A DNA stretch of 64,000 nucleotides from Mesorhizobium carmichaelinearum (lineage in GTDB: Bacteria; Pseudomonadota; Alphaproteobacteria; Rhizobiales; Rhizobiaceae): NCBI RefSeq assembly GCF_900199455.1, contig NZ_FZQR01000021.1, positions 1 through 64,000 on the forward strand, written 5' to 3'. Of the stretch, positions 33,581 to 41,512 are shown piece by piece. Every line of letters begins with the position of its first letter. The first letter of the stretch is position 1. The notes below the pieces were generated by a model. It was not told the origin of the DNA, did no database searches, and worked only from the letters and a program-made list of their open reading frames with translations. A program made the translations under genes and the position numbers.

Positions 33581-34774
33581 TCAGCCCTGCCCGAACCAGT
33601 CTTCGATGAAGCGTTGATAGATCCGCGTCAGCGTTTCGAGATCGGCAAGGGCGACGCGCTCGTCGACCATATGCATGGTCTTGCCGACCAGGCCGAACTC
33701 GACCACCGGGCAGTAATCCTTGATGAATCGTGCATCCGAGGTGCCGCCGGAAGTAGACAGCGCCGGTTTCTTGCCGACCGTCGCCTTGATCGAGCCGGCA
33801 AGCGTGTCGACCAGTTTGTCGTCGCGGGTCAGGAAGACATGGCTTGGCCGGTCGCGCCAGACGAGGTCGTAGTCGACCGGCATCTTCTTGCCCGGCCGAT
33901 ACTTCTTGCGCTTCGCCGCCTGGTCGAGGCGGTTGTGGATTTCGGCCTGAACGGTCTCGGCCGTCCAGGTGTCGTTGAAGCGGATGTTGAAGGTCGCTGT
34001 GGCCTTGGCCGGAATCACATTTGTGGCCGGGTTGCCGACATCGATGGAGGTGACCTCCAGATTGGTCGGCTGGAAATCCTTGGTTCCCTTATCGAAGACG
34101 GGATGCAGTAAGGCGTCGACCAGGCTGATCAGCCCGCGCACCGGATTGTCGGCAAGCTGCGGATAGGCGGCATGGCCCTGGCGGCCATTGACGGTGATTG
34201 AACCGGAGAGCGAGCCGCGACGGCCGATCTTGATCATGTCGCCGAGCGCATCAGGATTGGTCGGCTCGCCGACGATCGAGGCATCCCATTTCTCGCCCCT
34301 GGAAGCGGCCCATTCGAGCAGCTTGACAGTGCCGTTGATTGCCGGACCTTCCTCGTCGCCGGTGATCAGCAGCGAGACCGAGCCCTTGGGGCCGCCATTG
34401 CTCTCGACATGGCGCGCTATCGCCGCGATGAAACAGGCAATGCCGCCCTTCATGTCGACGGCGCCGCGGCCATACATCTCGCCCTTGGCGATCTCGGCGG
34501 CGAAAGGCGGATGCGTCCAGGCGGCCTCGTCGCCGACCGGCACGACATCGGTGTGGCCGGCGAACATCAGATGCGGGCCATTGCCGGACCGCCTTGCATA
34601 GAGGTTCTCGATGTCGGGCGTGCCGGCTTCCGAAAAGACCGGCCGGTCGACCAGGAAGCCGAGCGGTTTCAGCATCGTTTCCAGCGCGCTCAGCGCGCCG
34701 CCTTCGGCTGGTGTCACCGAGGGGCAACGGATAAGGGCGGCGAGGTTAGCGGCGGGATCGGTCGGCAGCGTCAT
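33581..34774 (-). CDS. dapE: Succinyl-diaminopimelate desuccinylase
   Basis: 397 aa M20-family dizinc peptidase of lysine and peptidoglycan precursor synthesis. Metal and catalytic motifs are FAGHTDVVPVGD, GRGAVDMKGG, GDEEGPA, VGEPT and the late GKTMHMVDE; the dimerisation domain lies between (GRQGHAAYP). Start ATG 34774 (MTLPTDPAANL) is preferred over an earlier in-frame codon. Its partner dapD lies 2.7 kb away on the same strand. Confidence 0.93.
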   Translation of the reverse strand: MTLPTDPAANLAALIRCPSVTPAEGGALSALETMLKPLGFLVDRPVFSEAGTPDIENLYARRSGNGPHLMFAGHTDVVPVGDEAAWTHPPFAAEIAKGEMYGRGAVDMKGGIACFIAAIARHVESNGGPKGSVSLLITGDEEGPAINGTVKLLEWAASRGEKWDASIVGEPTNPDALGDMIKIGRRGSLSGSITVNGRQGHAAYPQLADNPVRGLISLVDALLHPVFDKGTKDFQPTNLEVTSIDVGNPATNVIPAKATATFNIRFNDTWTAETVQAEIHNRLDQAAKRKKYRPGKKMPVDYDLVWRDRPSHVFLTRDDKLVDTLAGSIKATVGKKPALSTSGGTSDARFIKDYCPVVEFGLVGKTMHMVDERVALADLETLTRIYQRFIEDWFGQG

Positions 34775-34900
34775 GGCAAAAGCGATAGTCGAAAGCGGAA
34801 GGCCTGTCACGGCCAGACATAGGGGCCAGCCCAATGGCAGGCGATGGCGCCAACATTATGGTTTTCATGTCGTATAGTCCGGCCGGTGCGGAGTTAAGAG

Positions 34901-35953
34901 ATGACAGACGGGGAAAAAAGGATCGTCATCGCCGGCGCCGGCAGCATTGGCTGTTATGTCGGCGGCTGCCTGGCGCTTGCCGGGCGGCAGCCTGTCCTGC
35001 TGGCCCGACCGCGCATCGAGGCAGCGCTGCGGCAGGGGGGATTGCGCGTCAGCGACCTCGAGGGCCGCGATCGCCTGGTCAGGCCGGGCGGGCTCGGGAT
35101 CACCACGGATCCAGCCACCGCCTTGCCCGACGCGGATGTGATCCTGGTCACCGTCAAGAGCGGCGCGACACAGGAGATGGCTGCGCTGATCAACGCCCAT
35201 GCCCGCCCCGATGCGGTGGTGGTCAGCCTGCAGAACGGCGTCGACAATGCCGACAGGCTGCGCGCCGCGCTTGGCCCGCGACCCGTGCTGGCCGGGATGG
35301 TGCCGTTCAATGTGGTGCAATCGCCGGACGGTGAGCTGCCGCTGCGCGTCCACCGTGCCAGCGACGGCAAGGTGATGATCGAGGCCGGCGGCCTTGCCGG
35401 CCTTCTCGATGTCGCCTGTCTTCTCGATGTCGTAGGGCTGGCGGTCGAAACGCATGGCGACATGAAGGCCGTGCTGTGGGGCAAGCTTCTGATGAATCTC
35501 AACAACGCGCTGGTGGCGTTGTCGGGCCTGCCGCTGGCGAGCGAACTCGCCGACCGCCGCTGGCGGCTGATCCTGGCCGGCCAGATCGACGAGGCCTTGC
35601 TGGCGATGAAGGCCTCCGACATCGAGCCGGCGCGGATCGCCGGGCTGCGGCCGGCGCTGCTGCCGAAAATTCTCCGGCTGCCTGACTGGCTGTTCAAATT
35701 GCTGGCGCGGCGCATGCTGGCGATCGACCCTCAGGCACGCTCGTCGATGTGGGACGATTTGCAACGCGGCCGGCCGACGGAAATCGGCGAGCTGCAAGGC
35801 GCAGTGATCGGCCTCGCCGAAAGGACGGGGACGCCGGCGCCGCTCCTGAAAAGCGTTACCGCTTTGGTCCGCGCCGCGGAAGCGGCGCGGCTTGGCTCGC
35901 CGGGCCTGGCGCCGGAACAGGTTGTGCCGCCGGGTGCCTCTCGATCAGCGTGA
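34901..35953 (+). CDS. 2-dehydropantoate 2-reductase family protein
   Basis: 350 aa of the ApbA/PanE family. N-terminal NADP-binding motif IVIAGAGSIGCYVGGCLA; the conserved Lys is in WGKLLMNLNNAL and the C-terminal domain has GRPTEIGELQGAVI. It may reduce ketopantoate for pantothenate, but paralogues acting on other 2-keto acids are common, so no symbol is given. Its last 98 bases overlap the end of the convergent membrane-protein gene. Start ATG 34901. Confidence 0.85.
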   Translation: MTDGEKRIVIAGAGSIGCYVGGCLALAGRQPVLLARPRIEAALRQGGLRVSDLEGRDRLVRPGGLGITTDPATALPDADVILVTVKSGATQEMAALINAHARPDAVVVSLQNGVDNADRLRAALGPRPVLAGMVPFNVVQSPDGELPLRVHRASDGKVMIEAGGLAGLLDVACLLDVVGLAVETHGDMKAVLWGKLLMNLNNALVALSGLPLASELADRRWRLILAGQIDEALLAMKASDIEPARIAGLRPALLPKILRLPDWLFKLLARRMLAIDPQARSSMWDDLQRGRPTEIGELQGAVIGLAERTGTPAPLLKSVTALVRAAEAARLGSPGLAPEQVVPPGASRSA

Positions 35954-36629
35954 TCTTCTGCCAGATCTTGCGCGACAGGTTTGAGCTCAAATTCTCGATG
36001 TCGTTGACGCCATCGATGACCACGTCGTCATTGACCGACTGCGCGAACAGAGCGGCAATCTTGCCGGTGATCGACAGCATTTCGGAGCAATAGTCGAGAT
36101 AGCGCGCCAGATCGGCGGCATTGGTGATGCGGGCCGGGGAATGCGCCGTCGGCCTGAAATTGGCCGAAAGTGCTGCCGGATCCTTGGTCAGCTGGTGCAT
36201 GTCGATGACATGGATCAGCGAGCGCAGGCCGTGCAATTGGCGAAACACCCGCTTGCGCTTGATGCGCTCCTCGGTGCGGATCAGCGCCAGCAGGCCGAGC
36301 ACGGCGAGGATGATCATGTTGATCGTGGCCTCGATGCCTTGCACCGACTGCACCGCATCGTCGGCCTGGGAGATGTGAATGAGCGGCAGGATGGTGCCGA
36401 CGAACAGGAAGATCAACGCACCGGCGAGGACGGCGGCGATGATGAGCCCGCGCAGCCACCAGATCGGTTCCTCGAGCCCTTTCGCCGCCTTGGCCAGATC
36501 GCGCGACAGCGACACCAGTTCGGCGGCGACGCCGCGCAGCCCGGCCTGGGGAAACCGTTCCGCAACGCGCTCTTCAAGCCGTTCGGCGGTGTCGATGATC
36601 AGTTTCGGATCAAGCGTGCGGTAGCGCAT
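35856..36629 (-). CDS. Conserved two-helix membrane protein, 257 aa
   Basis: Unrecognised family. A charged N-terminal part (about 1-58) precedes two hydrophobic helices (about 62-86 and 102-118), then a soluble helical domain and a Pro/Ala-rich tail. The frame closes 98 bases inside the convergent reductase gene, so the Pro-rich tail is encoded opposite the reductase C-terminus. It follows the DUF805 gene by 6 bases and is probably the last gene of a dapD-DUF805-DUF805 transcript. Confidence 0.7.
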   Translation of the reverse strand: MRYRTLDPKLIIDTAERLEERVAERFPQAGLRGVAAELVSLSRDLAKAAKGLEEPIWWLRGLIIAAVLAGALIFLFVGTILPLIHISQADDAVQSVQGIEATINMIILAVLGLLALIRTEERIKRKRVFRQLHGLRSLIHVIDMHQLTKDPAALSANFRPTAHSPARITNAADLARYLDYCSEMLSITGKIAALFAQSVNDDVVIDGVNDIENLSSNLSRKIWQKITLIERHPAAQPVPAPGPASQAAPLPRRGPKR

Positions 36630-36635
36630 GTCCGA

Positions 36636-37019
36636 TCAGTCCTCAGGTTGCGCCGGCTCGTTGGTGCGTCGGCCATAACGGTTGGGTCCAGGCTGCCCTG
36701 GAAACAGGCACAACACAAGAAAGGCGACGATCGAGACGACCGGTACGAACAGGATCAGCGCGGCAATGCCCGGCTTGTCGAGGTCGTGCAGGCGTTTCAC
36801 CGCCAGCGCGATGTTCGACCACAGCGAGGCAATGAAGGCGATGAAGAAGATGAACGACCACATATTGCTCTCGGCCGAGCCTTCCGGCACCAGCGTGAAG
36901 CGGTAGAGCGGGAACGCCTGGATGATGGCGACCAGCAAGCCACCAAGAAAATAGGCCGCGCGGCTGACGCGGCCCGATGTCTTGAAGAAAAGCCAGGTGA
37001 GATTTGAACTGTCAGGCAA
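36636..37019 (-). CDS. DUF805 membrane protein (second copy)
   Basis: About 127 aa with three to four helices. DUF805 features are FFKTSGRVSRAAYFLG at the start and AVKRLHDLDKPG in the loop. The start is uncertain: TTG 37019 overlaps the upstream stop by 8 bases and gives the normal family N-terminus, while an ATG at 37070 would add residues encoded inside the upstream gene. It is a divergent tandem paralogue of the preceding gene. Function unknown. Confidence 0.72.
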   Translation of the reverse strand: MPDSSNLTWLFFKTSGRVSRAAYFLGGLLVAIIQAFPLYRFTLVPEGSAESNMWSFIFFIAFIASLWSNIALAVKRLHDLDKPGIAALILFVPVVSIVAFLVLCLFPGQPGPNRYGRRTNEPAQPED

Positions 37020-37374
37020 GCGGGTCCGGTCCGTATTGATTGGCACCGCTCGTGCCTTGCAGGATGCCAAGTTCGACCAGCAGCCAGATGCCGCCGATGA
37101 CAGGTACCAGGCCGATCAGCGTCCACCAGCCCGATTTGTTGCGGTCGTGCCAGCGTTTGGCATAGAGGGCAATAGCGAAATAGATCGATGCCAGCGCGAA
37201 GAGGATGCCGATGATGCCGATCTGGGCGCCGCTGCCTGTGGTGAAACGCGTGCCAAGGATCGAGTCGAGAATGAAGGCGACGATACCGATAACGATGAAC
37301 ACGCCAATGCCAGCCCAGAATTTGGCGCGGTTGATGCGACCGTCGAAACTCGTCAGCAGATACTTCCAGTCCAT
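37012..37374 (-). CDS. DUF805 membrane protein (first copy)
   Basis: 120 aa. It begins MDWKYLLTSFDGRINRAKFW, the standard DUF805 opening, and carries AKRWHDRNKSGWW in the loop. Start ATG 37374 behind GGAGGGG. It lies 72 bases downstream of dapD on the same strand. Members are small inner-membrane proteins of unknown role. Confidence 0.82.
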   Translation of the reverse strand: MDWKYLLTSFDGRINRAKFWAGIGVFIVIGIVAFILDSILGTRFTTGSGAQIGIIGILFALASIYFAIALYAKRWHDRNKSGWWTLIGLVPVIGGIWLLVELGILQGTSGANQYGPDPLA

Positions 37375-37446
37375 GTCACCCCTCCATGTTGAACCAGCGC
37401 GACCGATTGTCGCGCCGGCGGAAGGTGCGCCCGCTTTGCGGAAAGA

Positions 37447-38301
37447 TCAATCGCGCAGCAATTCGTTGATCGAAGTCTTGGAGCGGGTCTTGGCATCGAC
37501 CCGCTTGACGATGACGGCGCAGTAGAGGCTGGGGCCGGGCTCGTTGTTTGGAAACAGCTTGCCGGGCATCGAGCCGGCGACGACGACGGAATTTGGCGGC
37601 ACTTCGCCGTAGAAGACCTCACCGGTGGCGCGGTCGACGATCTTGGTCGACTGGCCGATGAAGACGCCCATGCCGAGCACCGAGCCTTCGCGCACGATGC
37701 AGCCCTCGACGACTTCCGAACGCGCGCCAATGAAGCAATTGTCCTCGATGATGGTCGGGCCGGCCTGCATCGGCTCCAGCACGCCGCCGATGCCGACGCC
37801 GCCCGACAGATGCACGTTCTTGCCGATCTGGGCGCAGGAGCCGACCCCGACCCATGTGTCGATCATGGTGCCGGTATCGACATAGGCGCCGACATTGACG
37901 AAGGACGGCATCAGCACGGCGCCCGGCGCAACATAGGCCGAGCGACGCACGATCGATCCCGGCACGGCGCGGAAGCCCGCATTCTCGAAATCGACGGCGC
38001 CCCAGCCATCGAACTTGGACGGCACCTTGTCCCACCACACGGCCTCGCCCGGGCCGCCCTTGATGATCTCCATCGGGTTGAGCCGAAAGGACAGCAGCAC
38101 CGCCTTTTTCAGCCACTGGTTGACGTGCCACTTGCCGTCCGGCTGGCGCTCGGCGACGCGGGCGGCGCCGCGGTCGAGCAGGTCGAGCGCCGACTGGATG
38201 GCGTCACGCGTTTCGCCGCGGGTCGCGGTCGAAATCGTGTCGCGCTCCTCGAAGGCCTTCTCGATGGTCTTTTCGAGGCTCGCCAGATCAGGCTTCGACA
38301 T
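37447..38301 (-). CDS. dapD: Tetrahydrodipicolinate N-succinyltransferase
   Basis: 284 aa left-handed beta-helix acyltransferase of the succinylase lysine/diaminopimelate pathway. Hexapeptide repeats run through about residues 105-230 (VGAYVDTGTMIDTWVGVGSC; HLSGGVGIGGVLEP; GEVPPNSVVVAGSMPG). Start ATG 38301 behind GGAGCG. Together with dapE it completes the succinylated branch. It forms part of the conserved argB-HAD-dapD order. Confidence 0.95.
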   Translation of the reverse strand: MSKPDLASLEKTIEKAFEERDTISTATRGETRDAIQSALDLLDRGAARVAERQPDGKWHVNQWLKKAVLLSFRLNPMEIIKGGPGEAVWWDKVPSKFDGWGAVDFENAGFRAVPGSIVRRSAYVAPGAVLMPSFVNVGAYVDTGTMIDTWVGVGSCAQIGKNVHLSGGVGIGGVLEPMQAGPTIIEDNCFIGARSEVVEGCIVREGSVLGMGVFIGQSTKIVDRATGEVFYGEVPPNSVVVAGSMPGKLFPNNEPGPSLYCAVIVKRVDAKTRSKTSINELLRD

Positions 38302-38401
38302 GAATTCGCTCCATTACCAAGCTGTTAAGGGGCTGCGCCTTAACCTGTTTCGAAAGTCGCGCGACCCCGGGCATGCTTCGCCTGCTTGGGTCTTTGCATG
38401 T

Positions 38402-38448
38402 AGCAGGTTCTTGTCGCAAAACCGCCGGACACGTTTGCGGAACCTGCT
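38402..38448. repeat. Rhizobial-type palindromic element between dapD and the LOG gene
   Basis: The outer arms AGCAGGTTC and GAACCTGCT and the inner arms CGCAAA and TTTGCG are perfectly complementary around a 13-base centre. The CGCAAAACCG...TTTGCG core resembles a palindrome found many times in rhizobial genomes. A separate inverted repeat, GTTAAGG-GGCTGCG-CCTTAAC, lies nearby at about 38324-38344. Confidence 0.65.
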
Positions 38449-38526
38449 TATGTTAAGGCTCAATGGGGGTCAATCGCACCTGCGTCACGGGACGGCGCAG
38501 TCAAGGGAATTTGGACGGGTAATTTG

Positions 38527-39372
38527 ATGACACCTATGGAAAAGGCGGGGTGGACGCCGCTGCCGCATTCGGACGAGGATCTGGAGCGGTCGAAAAGCGT
38601 GCCGGACACGCCGCAGACGCGGGCCGAGACCTACCGGCTTGCCTGGAACGACCCCGATTTCATGACGCGGCGCGAATTGCGCGCAGTGCGCCTGCAGCTC
38701 GAACTCTTGAAGCCGGAGATGATCCTGGCCGAGCGCGGCATCCGTTCGACGGTGATCCTGTTTGGCGGCGCGCGCCTGCCGGAACCCGGCGGCGAAGCCT
38801 GGGCCGCCAAGAACGAGACGCAGAAGAAGAACCTCGAGGAAAACAGCAAATATTACGAGGAGGCGCGCAAATTCGCCCGCCTGTGCTCGCGGCAGTCGGC
38901 CGCCTCATACTATCGCGAATATGTCGTGGTGACCGGCGGCGGCCCCGGCGTGATGGAAGCGGGAAACCGCGGCGCCGACGATGTCGGCGCGCCGTCGATC
39001 GGGCTCAACATCGTGCTGCCGCACGAGCAGGCGCCGAACGCCTATGTGACGCCGGAGCTGTGTTTCAACTTCCACTATTTCGCCATCCGCAAGATGCACT
39101 TCGTCATGCGCGCCAAGGCGGTGGCGGTGTTTCCCGGCGGCTTCGGCACGATGGACGAGTTCTTCGAGACGCTGACCCTGATCCAGACCGGGCGCATGGA
39201 GCGCGTGCCGGTGATCCTGTTCGGCAAGTCGTTCTGGAAGCGCGCGATCAACCTCGACTTCCTCGCAGAGCAAGGCACGATCAGCCCTGGCGACCAGGAC
39301 ATCATCGATTTCGTCGACACCGCCGACGAGGCCTGGGGGATTATCAGCCGGTTCTACAAATTAGGGGAGTAG
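38527..39372 (+). CDS. LOG family (TIGR00730-like) protein
   Basis: 281 aa. It contains the lysine-decarboxylase-like motif PGGFGTMDEFFE and GGGPGVMEAGNRGA, as in cytokinin-activating nucleoside 5'-monophosphate phosphoribohydrolases. The N-terminal extension of about 90 residues makes it longer than LOG proteins of about 190 aa and places it with the larger rossmann-fold nucleotide-binding group. It may act on AMP or cytokinin nucleotides; not assignable here. Start ATG 38527. Confidence 0.85.
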   Translation: MTPMEKAGWTPLPHSDEDLERSKSVPDTPQTRAETYRLAWNDPDFMTRRELRAVRLQLELLKPEMILAERGIRSTVILFGGARLPEPGGEAWAAKNETQKKNLEENSKYYEEARKFARLCSRQSAASYYREYVVVTGGGPGVMEAGNRGADDVGAPSIGLNIVLPHEQAPNAYVTPELCFNFHYFAIRKMHFVMRAKAVAVFPGGFGTMDEFFETLTLIQTGRMERVPVILFGKSFWKRAINLDFLAEQGTISPGDQDIIDFVDTADEAWGIISRFYKLGE

Positions 39373-39378
39373 GGCGGG

Positions 39379-39450
39379 GAACTGAGGAACTGGGGAATTG
39401 AGGAATTGAGGAATTGAGGAATTGAGGAATTGAGGAATTGAGGAATTGAG
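39379..39450 (+). repeat. Octanucleotide tandem repeat GAATTGAG
   Basis: Seven perfect head-to-tail copies of GAATTGAG (39395-39450) follow two diverged copies (GAACTGAG, GAACTGGG; 39379-39394). The array begins 7 bases after the LOG stop. Slipped-strand expansion is the usual origin of such arrays; copy number probably varies between strains. Confidence 0.9.
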
Positions 39451-39476
39451 GGGATCGCGGTCTCTGCGTTTCGGAT

Positions 39477-39516
39477 CAATTCCCCAATTCGTCAGTTCTT
39501 CAATTCGTCAATTCCC
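39477..39516. repeat. Inverted, degenerate copy of the octanucleotide array
   Basis: The complement of this stretch reads as five imperfect 8-base units (GAATTGAC, GAATTGAA, GAACTGAC, GAATTGGG, GAATTG). It can therefore pair with the array at 39379-39450 to make a long hairpin across a 26-base loop. Its last bases touch the stop of the convergent HAD gene. Confidence 0.75.
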
Positions 39517-40220
39517 TACTCCCCGGCAACTATCCCCGTCAGAAACCCCGCCAGATCGTCGGTGACGAAGTCGACGTCGTCTTCCTGCGCGGGGTCGCGC
39601 TCCCAGATCTCGGCAAAGGTCGGCTCGAAGTTGCGCGGCACTACCAGAACGGTGGTCATGCCCAGCGCCTTCGGCACCTCCAGGTTGCGGGCGAGATCCT
39701 CGAACATCACCGCATTGTGGCCGGTGACGGCGTGCAACTCGGCGAACTTCTCGTAGGTCTGGCGCGCGGGCTTGGGATTGAGGCCAGCGGCGACGATATC
39801 GAAGATGTCGTCGAAATGATCGAGGATGCCGAGCTGGCGCGCGGTGCGCTCGGCGTGCCGGCGGTCGCCATTGGTGAAGATGAATTTGCGGCCGGGAAGC
39901 TGGCGGATGGCGGTGCCGAGGACAGGGTCGGGCACCAGCCAGGAATAGTCGATGTCATGCACCTTCTCGAGGAAATCGTCGGGATCGATGCCGTGGCGCG
40001 TCATCAGCCCGTTCAGCGTCGTGCCATATTCGAGATAAAGCTCCTTCTGCAGCTTGCGCGCCTCCTCGCGCGGCAGCGCCAGCAGTTCCCCGACATAGGC
40101 GGTCATCTTGACGTCGATCTGCGAGAACAGATTTGAATGATGCGGATAGAGCGTGTTGTCGAGGTCGAACACCCAGTCGGTGACATGGGCGAAGCGGGCG
40201 GGATCAGGCAGCGTGGTCAT
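39516..40220 (-). CDS. HAD-family pyrimidine 5'-nucleotidase-like hydrolase
   Basis: 234 aa. HAD motif I is VFDLDNTLYPHHSN, motif II FTNGDRRHAERTA, and motif III/IV MFEDLARNL, matching the SDT1/PPM1-like nucleotidase group (TIGR01993). Start ATG 40220 behind AAGGAGCG, so the upstream in-frame residues are not included. It stands between argB and dapD as in other rhizobial genomes. It probably dephosphorylates pyrimidine monophosphates; physiological role unclear. Confidence 0.88.
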   Translation of the reverse strand: MTTLPDPARFAHVTDWVFDLDNTLYPHHSNLFSQIDVKMTAYVGELLALPREEARKLQKELYLEYGTTLNGLMTRHGIDPDDFLEKVHDIDYSWLVPDPVLGTAIRQLPGRKFIFTNGDRRHAERTARQLGILDHFDDIFDIVAAGLNPKPARQTYEKFAELHAVTGHNAVMFEDLARNLEVPKALGMTTVLVVPRNFEPTFAEIWERDPAQEDDVDFVTDDLAGFLTGIVAGE

Positions 40221-40382
40221 GCGCTCCTTATGGCATGAAACGGGGATTCTGAAAGAGACTTTATCCACAACTTTCACGCGCTTTTAGTGGCAGAAATGGC
40301 CGCACGATTCAAATTTTATGCAACCGGGAAAGGTGGCCTTCAGGGCTTGCTGGCACACAGACAGTCCTGTGGGGAGCCTGCG

Positions 40383-41144
40383 ATGAACAGCATTATTCTG
40401 AAATCCGCCGCTATCGCTTTCGCCTCCGTCGCCGCCTCTCTTCTCCTGACGTTGATCATCGTTCCGGCTCTGGGATTCCCGATCAACCGAACGATCTGGC
40501 TGACCTCCACCCTTTGTCCGCTGGTGCTCGCATGGGTGGCATGCGCCAGCACCTTCTGGCAGAGCGACAGGCTGAAAAACGCGCACCGCGAACTGGCCAG
40601 GGCGCACGCCCAGCTTGCCGCGGCGCATCGCCGCCTGTCGGAGAAGGCGAGCCGCGATGACATGACCGGCATGCTCAACCGGGAAAGTTTCTTTGCCGCG
40701 CTGGACGGCTCGCGGCGTAAGTCCGACCGCGGCGCTCTGCTGATCATCGACGCCGATCATTTCAAGAAGATCAATGACAGTTTCGGCCACCTGACCGGCG
40801 ACGATGCGCTGCTGCTGATCGCCAGCGCCATCGAGCGCGGCGTGCGCAGCGGCGACGTGCTTGGCCGCATCGGTGGCGAGGAGTTCGGCGCGTTCCTGGT
40901 CGGGGCCACTGAGCAGGAGGCCAAGCGTGTCGCCGAGCGCATTCGCCGCGAGGTTGAGCTGATCCGCTTCCGGCCGGTCGATGAACGGACCATTCCGCTG
41001 ACCGTCAGCATCGGCGGCACCGTCTGCGGCGAGGACGTCAACGTCTCGGAACTGATGCGCGCCGCGGACCGGCGCCTCTACCAGGCCAAGCATCGCGGCC
41101 GCAACCTGACGATCCTCGACACGGACATTTCCGCGGCAGCGTGA
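40383..41144 (+). CDS. Membrane-anchored diguanylate cyclase (GGDEF)
   Basis: 253 aa. Two N-terminal helices (about residues 7-31 and 37-57), a short coiled linker, then a GGDEF domain (about 90-250) with the active motif GGEEF at 164-168. The allosteric inhibition site RxxD is present (RSGD, 155-158), so c-di-GMP product inhibition is expected. Start ATG 40383 behind GTGGGGAG. With no obvious periplasmic sensor domain, the input is unclear. Confidence 0.9.
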   Translation: MNSIILKSAAIAFASVAASLLLTLIIVPALGFPINRTIWLTSTLCPLVLAWVACASTFWQSDRLKNAHRELARAHAQLAAAHRRLSEKASRDDMTGMLNRESFFAALDGSRRKSDRGALLIIDADHFKKINDSFGHLTGDDALLLIASAIERGVRSGDVLGRIGGEEFGAFLVGATEQEAKRVAERIRREVELIRFRPVDERTIPLTVSIGGTVCGEDVNVSELMRAADRRLYQAKHRGRNLTILDTDISAAA

Positions 41145-41293
41145 GCTGCCAGTCCGGTACACCCGGCCTGTTAAGGAATTTCTAACCCTGTTTGCATTCG
41201 GTTGTGCCGCTTGCCCGCCTTTTCACTGCTTGGAGACCGCGCTTGGCACGATACTGGCCTCTGTGACGATGCGTGTGCCATTTGGGGAATGTC

Positions 41294-41512
41294 ATGCGCG
41301 CATCGAAGCCCCTGCCCGAGAGACCTGTCATGAGTTTCTTCAAGAAAATGTCGCGCCGCACGCTGGTGCGGGCAATGATCGCACTGCCTGCCCTGCCCGT
41401 GTTCCGCAAGCTGCCCGAGATCGACGCGGCCCAGGCCGGTCCATCACGGGCCGACCCGAATGAGATCGTCGAGGTTAATGGCTGGATCCTGAAGCGGAGC
41501 GATCTGGCATGA
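41294..41512 (+). CDS. Small Tat-signal protein paired with GMC oxidoreductase
   Basis: 72 aa from ATG 41294 (after TGGGGAATGTC); a later ATG at 41330 is possible. It has a twin-arginine signal (KKMSRRTLVRAMIALPALP) and a short mature part ending VNGWILKRSDLA. It overlaps the GMC oxidoreductase gene by 4 bases. The oxidoreductase has no signal of its own, so this peptide may carry it through Tat as a hitchhiker subunit, as small subunits do for some membrane-bound dehydrogenases. Confidence 0.75.
   Translation: MRASKPLPERPVMSFFKKMSRRTLVRAMIALPALPVFRKLPEIDAAQAGPSRADPNEIVEVNGWILKRSDLA

Noticed and set aside
39379..39450. Regular repeat array considered as CRISPR
   Set aside because: The units are 8 bases and contiguous without spacers, and there are no cas genes; it is a simple tandem repeat.
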